Part shown: positions 9,324 through 19,588 of the stretch, in pieces
Layout of the letters: each line of letters starts with the position of its first letter
How positions within the stretch are numbered: position 1 is the first letter of the stretch
NCBI GenBank assembly: GCA_965644315.1
Contig: CBFFRQ010000027.1
Location: 26,511 to 90,510, forward strand
Length of the DNA stretch: 64,000 bases
Direction: 5' to 3'
Source of the DNA: Caecitellus pseudoparvulus
Lineage: Eukaryota > Bigyra: Bicosoecida
Made by a program: the position numbers and the translations under genes
Notes under the pieces: generated by a model
The model's input: only the letters and a program-made list of their open reading frames with translations
Told to the model about the DNA's origin: nothing
Database searches by the model: none

Positions 9324-10962
9324 CTACCTGTACCTCCGAGGGGGGGATCGCGACCTGTCACGGCCCCGGTGGTGTCTCCGCCGCTCCTCATACCGCCGCG
9401 CATCTGACCGCCCCTCGTCATACCGCCGCTCGTCATACCGCCGCTCACGACCCCACCTCCCCCTGTCTCCATACCGGCCGTCGTCACGGCGGCGGTGCGA
9501 TCTATGGTCGTCCTGCTCATCGTGAGCCCTGCGATCCCCACGGTCGTTGCGCGATCTCCAGTCGTCCCTCCGCCCGCCATCGTGCGTGCTGCGTTCCGCA
9601 CGCTGCCCCCCCCGCCCCACCGAGGGGGGGGCATACCCCCCTGATCCAGGAGGGTGCTGGGGCCTTGACGAGACAGGCCCATTTGCAGCTATCGCCTGGT
9701 TTGGGAGCCCGAGGTGGGCCGCACGCGTCGCTTGGCGGGCGGCGGCAGTGAGTCCACCGGCACCGCCAGCTGCCGCCCGAGCGCGCTGACTCCACAGCTT
9801 GGCGACGGATTGACTAAAGTCCACTTTGATGCGGCGATCATCTGGGGAGGGGGTGGTGGGGCATGGGTGAGCGGTGTGCACATGCGCAGGGCGGCGGCAG
9901 CGGGTCGCACGCACCGATGAGCACGTTGTTCATCTTGAGGTATGCCGCCTCACACGCGGCGCGGTCCGCGAACTCGATGAAGGCGTACCCCAAGCTGTCG
10001 CCCGTCTTCCAGTCCCGCTGGATCTCGCAGGACAGAATCTCGCCGTGTCTGGAGAAGATCAGCTCCAGGTCTCCGTCGGTGGTCACGGGGTTCAACTTGG
10101 CCACAAACAGCACCGTGTCCGGCGGCGCCAGGTCTGCGTCGGGCAGGTCCCCCACCATCTCCAGCACCACAGCACGGGAACGCGCCTCCTCAGCCGCAGC
10201 TTGCTCTGCCTTGGCTGCCCGGGCCGCTGCAGCCGCCTCGCTGTCCCCCTCTGCTTCGGCCGCGGCGGCAAGTGCGGAATTTGAAGCCGCAAACTCCAGG
10301 CGAGCCTCCACCGTCTCCGCCTCTGGGCGCCCGTCACTGGTGGCCAGGCGTGGTCGGGGCAGTTTGTCTGCGCCTGGTACGCCCGGCGTTGGGTCGAACA
10401 GCACATGGGCGGCGCGGATGCGGACGTCTTGCAGGGGGCGACCGCCCTTGTCAAGGAACAACCCCGACAACACCGGCAACACCTCCGCACCCTCCACCAC
10501 CTCCCCGAATATGGTGTGGGTCTTGTCCATGGCGGGCAGGGGCCGGTCCAGCGTGATGTAGAACTGGCTGGCTGCCGTGTGGGCACCGCCGTGCAGTGCC
10601 ATGCCCAGGAGACCGGCACCGGAGTGCTTGCGGCCGGCAGCCCCCACCTCGCTGCGAATGAACCGGTGCGCCTCGCCCTGCACCGCACTGAGAAAGGGGG
10701 GGGGGAAGGGGTGCATAGGGTACGGAGTGTGTGCACCGCCGCGCTGCGCCACTGCGCACCCGTGAATGCTCGTGCCACCACGGCCTGTGCCAGTCAAATC
10801 GCCTGTCTGCGCCAGCTGCCCAGGCAAGATGCTGAAGAAGAGACACCCGTCGTACATGCCGGCCGCTGCAAGTTTCAGGAAGTTCTGGCTGGCAATGGGG
10901 CACTCCTCTGTGAAGAGGTCCACCGTCACCGCCCCCGCTGACGTGTCCAGCAATACACTCAT
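9324..10962 (-). CDS. PPIL4: PPIL4-type cyclophilin with RRM and RS-like tail, 3 exons
   Basis: Exons, minus strand: 10962-10760, 10687-9915 and 9841-9324, giving 497 residues; introns 72 and 73 nt. Order: cyclophilin domain (MSVLLDTSAGAVTVDLFTEE, QTGDLTGTGRGG, SQFYITL, HTIFGEVVEG), an Ala/Glu-rich helix, the family signature VLEMVGDLPDADLAPPDTV, an RRM (RNP2 LFVAKL, RNP1 LGYAFIEF), the post-RRM segment DDRRIKVDFSQSVAKLW, and an Arg/Asp/Tyr-rich tail ending DRSRSPPRRYR. PPIL4 proteins are nuclear, spliceosome-associated prolyl isomerase-like factors. As in human PPIL4, the catalytic Arg of active cyclophilins is absent (FFSILPGQLAQTGD), and the cyclosporin-binding Trp is replaced (AMDKTH), so isomerase activity and drug sensitivity are doubtful. 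The second junction splits NNVLI/DDRRI and restores the family sequence exactly. Confidence 0.95.
9386..9445 (-). repeat. 15-bp tandem repeat coding RYDER-type units in the PPIL4 tail
   Basis: Four 15-bp units: 9386-9400 and 9401-9415 are imperfect, while 9416-9430 and 9431-9445 are identical. On the minus strand they encode Arg/Tyr/Asp/Glu pentapeptides (ERRYD-like) in the basic-acidic dipeptide tail of PPIL4. The tail probably grew by in-frame slippage. Confidence 0.8.
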
Positions 10963-11406
10963 GGCTGGCACGGGCGCGGAAATTGCTTGCTCCCACCCAC
11001 TCCCTCGCGGAGCAGCGGCCAGGCAGCCACACAGCCTTGCCGGAGCAGCCGTGTGCTGAATTGTGTTCCACGTAAGTTTCTTTATGTTTTCGTTTGTGCA
11101 CTGGGCAGGTGCAGGCACATGGAGCGGCAGCGCGCACGGAAGGAGCCAGCCCCCCTTCATCCAGGCGTGAGCCCCCCCCCCTGCCAAACCACTCCCAGCC
11201 CTGGCCAGGCGGTCGAAACCCCCGTACACGGCACTTCCATCCACCCCAATGCTACTTGCATTCCATTCCTCCCACAACTGCATTGGATGGCCTGAGGCAC
11301 CCATCGCCCTGGCCGAATTCGTCACGCTGCCGAGGCGTGTTGGGCTTACCCCTTTGCACCTTGCAGTGCTCGAGAACGGCGCTCCCTGTGGAACTGGGCA
11401 GTCAGC
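10963..11406. promoter_or_regulatory. Divergent intergenic region, PPIL4 and ankyrin gene
   Basis: A 444-nt gap between oppositely transcribed genes. GCGGAAATT at 10976-10984 (AATTTCCGC in PPIL4 sense) lies 13 nt before the PPIL4 ATG. A locally AT-richer stretch spans about 11060-11100. No further gene was found in either direction. Promoter function is inferred from position. Confidence 0.4.
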
Positions 11407-14400
11407 ATGGCCGGCCCATTTGCATCTGTTGCACCCCCCCCTCGACGGGGCCTTCCAACCACCCCTGCCCCCTTTCCTGCGCATGCTGTGGCGCTGGAGG
11501 CGGCAGCTGGCGCAGCTGCCCAAGCCACCGCCGACAAAACGGATGTGGCACCGCCTGGACACGCCGCCGGGGGGCAGACGCCGCACCTCCCCTGGACACC
11601 CCTCCAGCTGGCCGCAGCGGCGGGGGATGTGGAGGTGGTGGACCGCCTCATGCGGAGGGGTGGCGCCACCGGCTCCGCACTTGACCTGATGGCAGCGCTA
11701 CTGCCATGTGACGTGCGTACTGCGCCTGGGGTGGCTCGTGACCCCATGCTGGTGCCGTCCGAGTCAGTCATGCAACGCCGCCTGGACGTGCTGCGTTGCC
11801 TGTTGACTCACGGCTGCTCCTGCGATGAGCCCCCGCCACGCCAGGCGACTGCCTGGCGCTTCATCACCATTTTCCGCGCCTGGTCACCCCTGGCCCTTGT
11901 GAGTCACTGGGGCAGTGTGGCGGGCGTGGCCGCCTTGTTGCAGGCGGGTGCCAGCGGCACATCACCACCCCCAGGCCGCATGCAACCCCTTGTTCTGGCT
12001 GCAGCGGGCGGACACACTGACGTCTGTGCTGCGTTGCTGGATGCGGGCGCCAGCTTGCACATGCCCCAAGGCGACGACCTGCTGCCCCTCCCCGCCGCCG
12101 CCGGGTCCGGGTCACTGGACACGGTGCGGTTTCTCGCCGCGAGGTGCGGGTTGCTGGCCCGTGGCGAGCGCGAGCTGCCGCCTGTCAGCGCCTTCGCACT
12201 GGTGGAAGCGGCGACTCACGGCCACAGTGACGTCATGGAGTACCTGCTGGGGCTGGGCGTATCCCCCGACGCAGTGGATGAGGGGGGGGTCTGCGCACTG
12301 TGTGCCGCGGCCGAGGCGGGGGAGCAGGCGGCCGCCTTGCAGCTGCTGGATGCCGGCGCCACGCCCACAGGCAGCAACGAGTCAAGCAAGGCCCATGATT
12401 CGCCCCTGGCGTGTGCGGCCCGGGGGGGGTGTCTCCAGCTCACCCAGCGCCTGCTGGCAGCAGCACCTGTGCACCCGACCACCCTGCGCCTGGCGCTTGA
12501 GGGCGTGAGCAGCCAGGGCAGTCTGCCCTGCGCACAGGCACTGCTGGCAGCCCTGCCAGCAGACACACACCACGCAACCTTCCTACACCGGTCAGTGCTC
12601 ACCGCTGCCGAGGCTGGGCATGTGGGCGTTCTGGAGGCCCTCCTGCGAGCAGGCGCCCCGCCGAACGCGAGCAAGCACAACGGCTGCAGCGCCTTGTGGC
12701 TTGCGTGTGTCAAGGGACATGTGGATTGTGTGAAGGTGCTGTTGGGTGCTGGTGCGGACGTGAATGCGGAGACTTCGCGGGGCTCCACGCCGCTCACCCT
12801 GGCTGCGGAGAAATGTGGCAGCGACATCGTGCGCCTGCTGATCGACGCCGGTGCAGACGTGCACGCCATCACAAATGCTGGTACCTGCAGTGTGTACTTT
12901 GCAGCGCATGCAGGCCATGCAGACAACTTGCGCCTGCTGCTGGCGGCGGGTGCGGGGCCTTCTGTGCGGAAACGGAGCGGCGACCTGCCCCTCATCACAG
13001 CGGCGCGAAACGGCCACGCGGAGTGCGTGCAGGTGCTGCTGGAGGCGGGGGCCGATCCCAACGACACCATGCAGACAGGGGCCACCGCCATCCAGGCCGC
13101 ATCACTGCGAGGACACACGGAAGCAGTGCGCGCGCTGTTGGCCGGCGGCGCCACTCCTGACAAACGCAGCGGCAAGAACCTGGGCGCACTGGGCGGCGCC
13201 AGCGAGCGAGGGCACACGGAAATAGTCAGGCTGCTCCTGGCAGCAGGCGTTAGCCCCGATGCCGCGTACGGAAAGAGTGAGAACACGGGGCTGTGGCTGG
13301 CGTCGAGGTGGGGCAAGCCTGACGTGGTGCAAGTATTGCTGGAAGCAGGCGCTGACCCGAACTTCATCACGCACCAAGGGCACAACACCGCTCTCTGTGC
13401 GGCCTGCTGCTACAAGCACTGGGACATCGCAGGCCTGCTCCTAGAAGCGGGGGCTGACCCCAACATCCGCACTGCCGCTGGCAGCAGCATCATCTGGCAG
13501 GCGGCCACACACGGCAACCTGCCGACGCTGCAGCGCCTGATCGCAGCGGGGGCCGACGTCAACTTCGCAAACAGCAGGGGGTCCACGCCGCTGTCCGTGG
13601 CATCACAAGGGGGGTTCCTGGACATCGTGCGGGCCCTGCTGGCGGCAGGTGCGGAAGTGAACCACCGACTGCAGTCAGGGAACACCAGCCTCTTCCACGC
13701 GGCGCGGGACGGGCACTTGGAGGTCGTGCGCTTGCTGCTGGCTCACGGCGCAGACCCCACCCTCAGCGCGCGGCCGCAGCACCCACCCCTCGTCATTGCA
13801 GCCAGAGGCCGGCACTGGCCAGTGGTGCTGGAGCTGCTGCCCACCGCGACGCCAGGCGGCTTTGCCCTAGAGAGCACGCTGGAGCAAGCCGCTGAGGCGG
13901 GCCATGTGCCGACTGTGCAAGCTGTGATCGACGCGGGGGTGACCCCTGTGGCCGAAGGCGCCATCGCTTGCCTGGAGGTGGCCCTGGCACACGGCAACAA
14001 CGACTGCGCTCGCTTGCTGCGGGACGCCGGGTGGACCGTGCCTGTCATCAACCCCTTCCAGTCCAAGGCCTTTGCCCAAGTGGGCTGGCTAGATCCTGGC
14101 ATGGTGGAGTGGCTTCTGGACCTTGGCTTTTCCGCAAATGCCTCGGACGACGATGGAACGTCCGCACTCATGCTGGCAGCCAACCAGCCAGGCCCGCACT
14201 GCCCGAAAATCATGCAGCTTCTCATGCAGAGGGGTGCAGACATCTGGTGCACCAACAAGCAGGGGCTCAATGCGGTGTGTGGTGCCGTGGCATTCGGCAT
14301 TGACCAGCTGCGTGCTCTGCTCAGCGCCCTGCCCGAGGGCACCAGTCTGCACGGCATGGCCGCCCCCCGCCTTCTGGACCTGGCCATGCTGCACGAAGAT

Positions 14401-15090
14401 GAGACACAAGTGCTGCCACTCGTCCATGCGTTGCTGCGTGCCGGTGTGCACACGGGCGGCATCGTGCGGAACGGCAGCACGACGTGGCTGGCCCGGGGCA
14501 ACCCCACCGCGGCCCACACACAGGCGCTGCTGGAAGTGTTCCAAGGCACGGGCATCTCCTTCCTCCCCGCGCACTGCATTGTGACCATGTGCCAGAGCAA
14601 GGGCCTCTCCGTACCTGCTCTCTGCTGCCTGCTACTGACGCGAGTGGCGCTGTTTCGCTCCGTAGCAGAGCCTGCGGGCATTGCCTGGCCTGAGGAGGCA
14701 GAACGCGAGAACACCGGAGTGCACTTGCGCCTGGACACATGGACGAAGGATGGAATCACTGCCATGGTCAAGATCGAAGTGCCTCGGCCTGGCCCGGACG
14801 AGGACGGGGAGGAGTTGGCTTTCGCGACGAAGCCGCTCCCGCACATGCGCTTGGTGCTCAGTGCCATCAGCTACTTCTGCAACAAAGTCGCCCAGAACGC
14901 CTCTTCTCACAAAGTCATGGGGCTGGTAGCAGAGGGCATCGCTCGAGCGTTCCCTGAGGAATCTGCCGCCCTTGTGGCGGAGTCGTCTGTCCTGGAGAGC
15001 GCCCTGTTGCGAGGTGTGGCACGGCACGGCCGGTGGCACATTCGCAGGCGTGTGGTGCTGGCCATGGCGGCGCTGCAGCAGGGGCGGTGA
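11407..15090 (+). CDS. Ankyrin-repeat protein, intronless, 1,227 residues
   Basis: One uninterrupted frame. After a Pro/Ala-rich leader of about 60 residues come roughly two dozen ankyrin repeats (about residues 63-1060). They show the TPL.LAA..G...VV..LL.AGA consensus, for example GSTPLTLAAEKCGSDIVRLL, RNGHAECVQVLLEAGADPN and DGHLEVVRLLLAHGADPTL. Spacing is near 33 residues, with some degenerate units at both ends. The last 140 residues or so are not ankyrin (LRLDTWTKDGITAMVKIEV; MRLVLSAISYFCNKVAQNAS) and are of unknown fold. No signal peptide or kinase, SOCS or BTB domain is evident. Ankyrin arrays bind partner proteins; the partner here cannot be told. Repeats are diverged at DNA level, so there is no sign of recent tandem expansion. 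Confidence 0.92.
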   Translation: MAGPFASVAPPPRRGLPTTPAPFPAHAVALEAAAGAAAQATADKTDVAPPGHAAGGQTPHLPWTPLQLAAAAGDVEVVDRLMRRGGATGSALDLMAALLPCDVRTAPGVARDPMLVPSESVMQRRLDVLRCLLTHGCSCDEPPPRQATAWRFITIFRAWSPLALVSHWGSVAGVAALLQAGASGTSPPPGRMQPLVLAAAGGHTDVCAALLDAGASLHMPQGDDLLPLPAAAGSGSLDTVRFLAARCGLLARGERELPPVSAFALVEAATHGHSDVMEYLLGLGVSPDAVDEGGVCALCAAAEAGEQAAALQLLDAGATPTGSNESSKAHDSPLACAARGGCLQLTQRLLAAAPVHPTTLRLALEGVSSQGSLPCAQALLAALPADTHHATFLHRSVLTAAEAGHVGVLEALLRAGAPPNASKHNGCSALWLACVKGHVDCVKVLLGAGADVNAETSRGSTPLTLAAEKCGSDIVRLLIDAGADVHAITNAGTCSVYFAAHAGHADNLRLLLAAGAGPSVRKRSGDLPLITAARNGHAECVQVLLEAGADPNDTMQTGATAIQAASLRGHTEAVRALLAGGATPDKRSGKNLGALGGASERGHTEIVRLLLAAGVSPDAAYGKSENTGLWLASRWGKPDVVQVLLEAGADPNFITHQGHNTALCAACCYKHWDIAGLLLEAGADPNIRTAAGSSIIWQAATHGNLPTLQRLIAAGADVNFANSRGSTPLSVASQGGFLDIVRALLAAGAEVNHRLQSGNTSLFHAARDGHLEVVRLLLAHGADPTLSARPQHPPLVIAARGRHWPVVLELLPTATPGGFALESTLEQAAEAGHVPTVQAVIDAGVTPVAEGAIACLEVALAHGNNDCARLLRDAGWTVPVINPFQSKAFAQVGWLDPGMVEWLLDLGFSANASDDDGTSALMLAANQPGPHCPKIMQLLMQRGADIWCTNKQGLNAVCGAVAFGIDQLRALLSALPEGTSLHGMAAPRLLDLAMLHEDETQVLPLVHALLRAGVHTGGIVRNGSTTWLARGNPTAAHTQALLEVFQGTGISFLPAHCIVTMCQSKGLSVPALCCLLLTRVALFRSVAEPAGIAWPEEAERENTGVHLRLDTWTKDGITAMVKIEVPRPGPDEDGEELAFATKPLPHMRLVLSAISYFCNKVAQNASSHKVMGLVAEGIARAFPEESAALVAESSVLESALLRGVARHGRWHIRRRVVLAMAALQQGR

Positions 15091-15212
15091 CTGCGGGCAT
15101 GTGGGGCGTGCATGGTGCCTGGCGTGTGGTTGGGAGTCAGTGCATTTGGAGCCTGTCACACATGCACCCCTTCCCCGCCCAAAGGCCGGCAATGCAGACC
15201 TCTGGGCGGCCA

Positions 15213-17685
15213 TCAGGACCGCCCCAGACCCAGAAGGTCGTCCTCCCCGCCAGAATCGTCATCGACACCCACTGCCTTCACATCTACAGTGTGCTGCGTG
15301 GTGTCACCACCCGCATCCCCTGACGGCAGCGGCGGTGCAGAGGGCTCGGGGTCGCCTGGGCTCAGCACGCCACGGCCCGCTCCCGCCGACACGATGGGAG
15401 ACGTCGGTGGGGGCACACTGGCGCCTGCACCAGCGGCGACAGGTGCCGAGTGCAGGCGGGAATGGACAGTAGCGGACAGCGGCGTGCCTGTCGTGCCGGC
15501 TCCGGCACTCACGACGCGTGGAAGTGAGGCTCGGAACGAGAACGTCCCTGTGGCTTCGTCAAAGCTGGGGCGGGAGCGTTGGCGCACGAGGTCTCCGGGG
15601 CTGCCTGAGGCAGCTGGCCCGAGGGACAGGCCGGGGGAGGAAGGAGGGGGGATGTGGGGGGGGCTCAGCACCCCACCTGCCAGCTCCGGCGACGGCGGCG
15701 CCACAGACGTCGTGCCTGACGCTTCCCCCAGACCCAGCAGGTCCACAGATGCGTCGAGGGAGGAGGCCGGAATGCCAGCCAGAGCCACCTCGCCAGCCTG
15801 CTCACGGGCCTGGCGAGCTGCCAGGATGATGCGGGTGTCCAGGCCGCCCAGCGGCGGCTTGCGCTCCTTGGGCGCAGCGGACACCACCAGGCTGTTGTAG
15901 TGGTCCCCGCCGTGGTACGTGAGGAGGATGGGCGCCACAGACGCCGCTTGCAGCTCTGCGTCGGGCAGCTCCCCGTCAAAGTGCAGTGTGGAGGGCTCCA
16001 GCACTTGCCCCCGCGCGTGGAACTCGTCGGATGAATACACGACCACAGGTCGGTCGAACACCTCCTCTGCCGCGATCTGTTCCGGGTACCCCCCCCACGA
16101 CGTGTCTGCCTGCATGCGCGTGCAGTACTCCTCCAGCGACCCAACGCCGTCCACGCCAGCGGCGATGATGCTGAAGGTGTCGGCGTGTTTCCGCATGTGC
16201 TGCAGCAGCTTGGCTTTCACTGTTCCGTACAGCTCTGCGTCGCCGTAGATCTGGTGCGCGATGGCCCGGAACAGGCACTTGTTGTCGTTGGAGATGGGCA
16301 CGACTTCGAAGCCTGCAGAGGCCAGGGCGGCCCGGAACACCTCGTCTTTCTCCCGGCGTTCCTTCTGCACTGTGCTCTCGGCGGAAGTGGTGACGGAGCC
16401 GTGCGGCTGCAGGCGCGCGGCGATGTCGGGGTTGGAGCAGTCGAACCACATGTCCGGGCGGTGGGGAGCGTCCACGAACCGCACCATGACTGCGTCTGGG
16501 TGTGTGCGCAGCACCTCACCCCACCGCCACTGCTGGTCCCACCCGCCGTGGGCGTAGGGTGCCTTGAACATGTCCAGCACATCCACGTACTGCCCAACGC
16601 CCCACGCGTGCAGGGGGGCGGATGACTTGGCCCCTGCCACCTCCACGTTGGAGGCGGTGGGGTCCACCACGATGGTTTCTGTGGCGGTGGGCCGGTTTGT
16701 GGCGTAGGAGGGGCCAGAGGTGTAGGACACCTCCAGGGCGGTGAAGTCGCCGTCACGAGTCACCGACGTAATACGCGCCAGCACCCACTTGCCGGAGGGA
16801 GTTGGCAGCTGCACGTCCACCCATGCGCCCACGGAGTACGTGTCGGGGTCGCTGGGCACGAGGGTGGCGGGGGAGGAGGGGGGGACGGGGGATGCGCCGG
16901 GGGGGGCCCCCCCCCCCCTGTCAACCAGAGTCCCCCCCTCACCACCCATGGCTTGCACGGGGGTCGTCGGCAGAGTGGGTGTGCCGCCCAGTGCCGTGGG
17001 CGAGAACGGCTGCGACTCCAGATCGCGGTACTGTGGTGTGCTGCCCGTGGAGCGCGAGCCACAGGCTGCGAGGCGGCTGGGGAAGTCGCTTGCGTCCAGC
17101 CACTTGTCGCACTCGGGCGACGGGAAGCCGTCGAACTTGATGCAGATCTTGGACCCGTCAGCCTCCATCTGCTTCACAGTGCCCTTGAACCACTGCTGCA
17201 TGGGGCGGCCGCTGCGCTCGCCTTCGAAGTAGTCCAGCACGTCCACCCGGCTGCCGACGCTGAGGGAGGCAGGCGGCCCCTGGGACGCAGGACCGCTCGA
17301 CACATGGTGTTGGCGTGGAGACTGGCGGTGAGACTCGTGGGCTTGCTGTGATGCGCCCGAAGAGTGCTGGCCCACGGCAGAGTGTGTGCCTGTGGCAGGG
17401 GAGGTGGCTGGCGTGGTGGTGGCACGAAACGCCCTCCCGGCACGCCAACTCACCCATGGGCGCGAGGAGCGACAGGTCCGTCTTGAGGTCCAGGGTGTAT
17501 GACCGACCTAGTGTGCGGTTGCCCCACTCGTCCTCAGAGCGCTCGTTGGTGGTGACAATGACCTTGTTGCGCTGGACTGAAGTTACTTCCCCGACCGTCC
17601 AGCCGCTATGCCGCGTCTTAATGTCCACGAGATCCCCCTCAGCCACGCTGTTCGCGGCGTTTGCCTTGGAAGATTTCGAGCCCAT
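15213..17685 (-). CDS. OTU-family deubiquitinase with Tudor-like repeats, 2 exons
   Basis: Exons, minus strand: 17685-17454 and 17389-15213 (intron 64 nt, donor GTGAGT), giving 802 residues. It starts MGSKSSKAN, a good N-myristoylation signal (Gly2, Ser at 3 and 6, Lys). Four small modules of Tudor/agenet type follow: EGDLVDIKTRHSGWTVGEVT; VGSRVDVLDYFEGE...QWFKGTVKQME; VGAWVDVQLPTPSGKWVLAR; VGQYVDVLDMF...QQWRWGEVL. The OTU domain has SNDNKCLFRAIAH with catalytic Cys449 (Asp446 nearby) and the His motif GGDHYNSLVV with His574. The C-terminal 200 residues are Pro/Ser/Gly-rich with an acidic end (DDDSGGEDDLLGLG). OTU enzymes cleave ubiquitin chains; the myristoyl signal suggests a membrane-associated pool. 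Both catalytic residues are intact, so activity is likely. It ends tail to tail with the ankyrin gene, 122 nt away. Confidence 0.92.
16899..16918. repeat. G8-C12 self-complementary tract inside the OTU gene
   Basis: Eight G followed immediately by twelve C within the Pro/Gly-rich linker of the OTU gene. The tract can fold on itself and is a likely spot for indels or base-calling errors. The reading frame is open across it and codes for Gly/Pro/Ala. Confidence 0.8.
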
Positions 17686-18089
17686 GACTCACTGTGCAAG
17701 GGCGCCTCACAGCCGCCGACCTTTCCGGCGCAAGCCTGTGGTGCAAGCGCCAAGGGCTGTGGAGAAGTTTGCAGCGAAACTCCCCCACAACGCAAACGAT
17801 GCAAACCCCGCAATGCACGGGGCTTGGGGCCTTGCTGCAACTAATGGCTGGTGTCGGGTTCGTTGTTTGAGTATGGGCACAGTGAAAGGCTTGCAGGTGG
17901 GATTTGAATTGGTCCAGCGCGGGTGCTGTCGGGCAACGACTTGTTGTCAGGCTTGGGCCTGCGAGTGCTCGGACGGCCGCCCAGCACAGCAGCCCAATTC
18001 ACATCCCCCGGACAACCGCAACGCCTCCATGTGCCACATCGATCCAGCGTGCCACTGCCCCTCCCTGCACCCCGCCAGCCCTTTGCACC
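17686..18089. promoter_or_regulatory. Divergent intergenic region, OTU gene and DHRS7-like gene
   Basis: A 404-nt gap between genes pointing away from each other; it should carry both promoters. No TATA box, tRNA or further coding frame is convincing. A short A-rich stretch (about 17785-17805) is the only compositional feature noticed. Confidence 0.35.
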
Positions 18090-19367
18090 ATGTCTGAGGC
18101 GTGGTGCTGTGGCTTCGTGGAGACGGTGGGGTGGCTGACACTGCTGGCTGGTGCAGCTGCCGTGGTGCAGTTGATTCTCTTCATGCGCCAGGATGCCGAT
18201 AGTGGGGTGTACTACAAGGACCTTCCAGCGGGGGCGTTCAAGGGCAAGACGGTGCTGCTTGTCGGCGCCAGCAGCGGCAGTGCGTGCGGCAGCTGTAATT
18301 TCCGCACACGCCGACGGAGGCCGCCCTGCCACACACCCGGACCGCCTTGGCGCAGTTGGCGAGGAGCTCGCCTATGCAATGGCTTCGCGTGGAGCCAAGG
18401 TGCTGGCGGCTGCGCGCCGGCTGCCCTTGCTGGAGAAAGTCGTCAAGAAGTGTGCCTCCCTCGGCGGCGCCGGGTCCGAGGCAGTGCAGCTGGACATGTT
18501 GGACACTGACAGCCACGCAGGCGTCATCTCGGGCCTGCTGAAGAAGCATGGGCGCATCGATATTTTGGTGAACAACGCAGGGCGCTCGCAGCGAGCCATG
18601 GTGGAGGACACGGCTTTGGAGGTGGACGTCGGCATGCTGGCGCTGAACGTGACCGGCGTCATCTCCATTACCAAGGCCCTCCTGCCACACTTCCTGCAGC
18701 GAGGCGCCGGACAGATCATGGTGACTTCCTCTGTCGTGCGTCCTCCTTCACGGTGCCCTGCCGCTCGCGCCAGCTGACCCTGTGCCGTGCCCCGTGCTTT
18801 CCCAGGCCGGCAAGGTTGGCAGCACTATTTCCGCATCGTACTCTGCAAGCAAACACGCCATCCAGGGCTACTTCAACGCCCTGCGCTCTGAAGTGGGGTT
18901 CCGAGGCATCTCAGTGCACCTGGCCTGCCCTGGCCCGGTCGCCACACCCATCCAAGAGCACGCCTTCGCAGAGACAGCGGGGGCCAAAGTGGACACCAGC
19001 AAGCCTGACACGACGAAGCGCATGACTGCCGCTGTGCGTGCCTGCAGCGCCACACTGCCCCCACACCCTCGCCCAACCCTACACCTTGCCCCCTTTACAG
19101 CGCTGTGCACACCTCATGGCGGTGCAGCTGCACCATGGCGTGTATGAGGCTTGGATGGCGCCGCAGCCCATCCTGCTCTTCACGGCGCTTGGGCAGTACA
19201 TGCCGACTCTGTTCACGTCCCTGCAGACGCTGTGGTACGGCCCTGCCCGGGTGAACGCCTTCCGCAGTGGTGACATGGGCTACTCAGCCGTGAATTCTGC
19301 CTCGGGTGCTCTTGCTGGCATTCTCTCCGCCATTCTCGGCAAATCCCCCAAGCCAAAAGCGGACTGA
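18090..19367 (+). CDS. DHRS7-like short-chain dehydrogenase/reductase, 4 exons
   Basis: Exons 18090-18279, 18356-18735, 18806-19033 and 19101-19367 give 354 residues; introns are 76, 70 and 67 nt, all with GTGCGT donors. An N-terminal membrane anchor (WLTLLAGAAAVVQLILF) precedes a classical SDR: cofactor motif GASSGIGEELAYAM (first junction falls inside it), DMLD, NNAGRSQRAM, and the catalytic set Ser189 in VTSSV, Tyr202 and Lys206 in YSASK. Then come CPGPVATPI and the DHRS7-like tail (LGQYMPTLF). The closest match I can recall is the DHRS7 group of ER-membrane NADP(H)-dependent carbonyl/steroid/retinoid reductases; the substrate is unknown. All active-site residues are present. The tRNA gene lies 64 nt past the stop. 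Confidence 0.93.
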
Positions 19368-19431
19368 CCCCCTGGCGGCCATAAATGCAACGTGTCATCA
19401 TATTTTCAATATTTTCCGTGTCTAACAGCCA

Positions 19432-19503
19432 GCTTCTGTAGCTCAGGGGTAGAGCGTCGCTTTCATAAGGCGCAGGTCAAGGGTTCGATCCCCTTCAGGA
19501 GCA
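19432..19503 (+). tRNA. tRNA-Met (CAT), elongator type
   Basis: A 72-nt cloverleaf with acceptor GCTTCTG/CAGGAGC (one T-G pair), D stem GCTC/GAGC, anticodon loop TTCATAA (anticodon CAT), variable loop AGGTC, T arm AAGGG-TTCGATC-CCCTT and discriminator A. Internal promoters are intact: A box at 19439-19452 and B box GGTTCGATCC at 19482-19491. The G1-C72 pair and standard T loop indicate the elongator rather than the initiator. The top pair of the anticodon stem (27-43) is a T-C mismatch. No intron, no encoded CCA. Confidence 0.95.
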
Positions 19504-19505
19504 CC

Positions 19506-19511
19506 TTTTTT
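19506..19511 (+). terminator. Pol III T-tract terminator of tRNA-Met
   Basis: Six T on the non-template strand begin 3 nt after the discriminator base, the expected place and length for RNA polymerase III termination. Confidence 0.85.
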
Positions 19512-19588
19512 CCACACCATGGCTTCACGAAACGCAGCCTCCAAGCCGAACGTGCACACTCAACACGTGAGACATAATACAGATGCAT

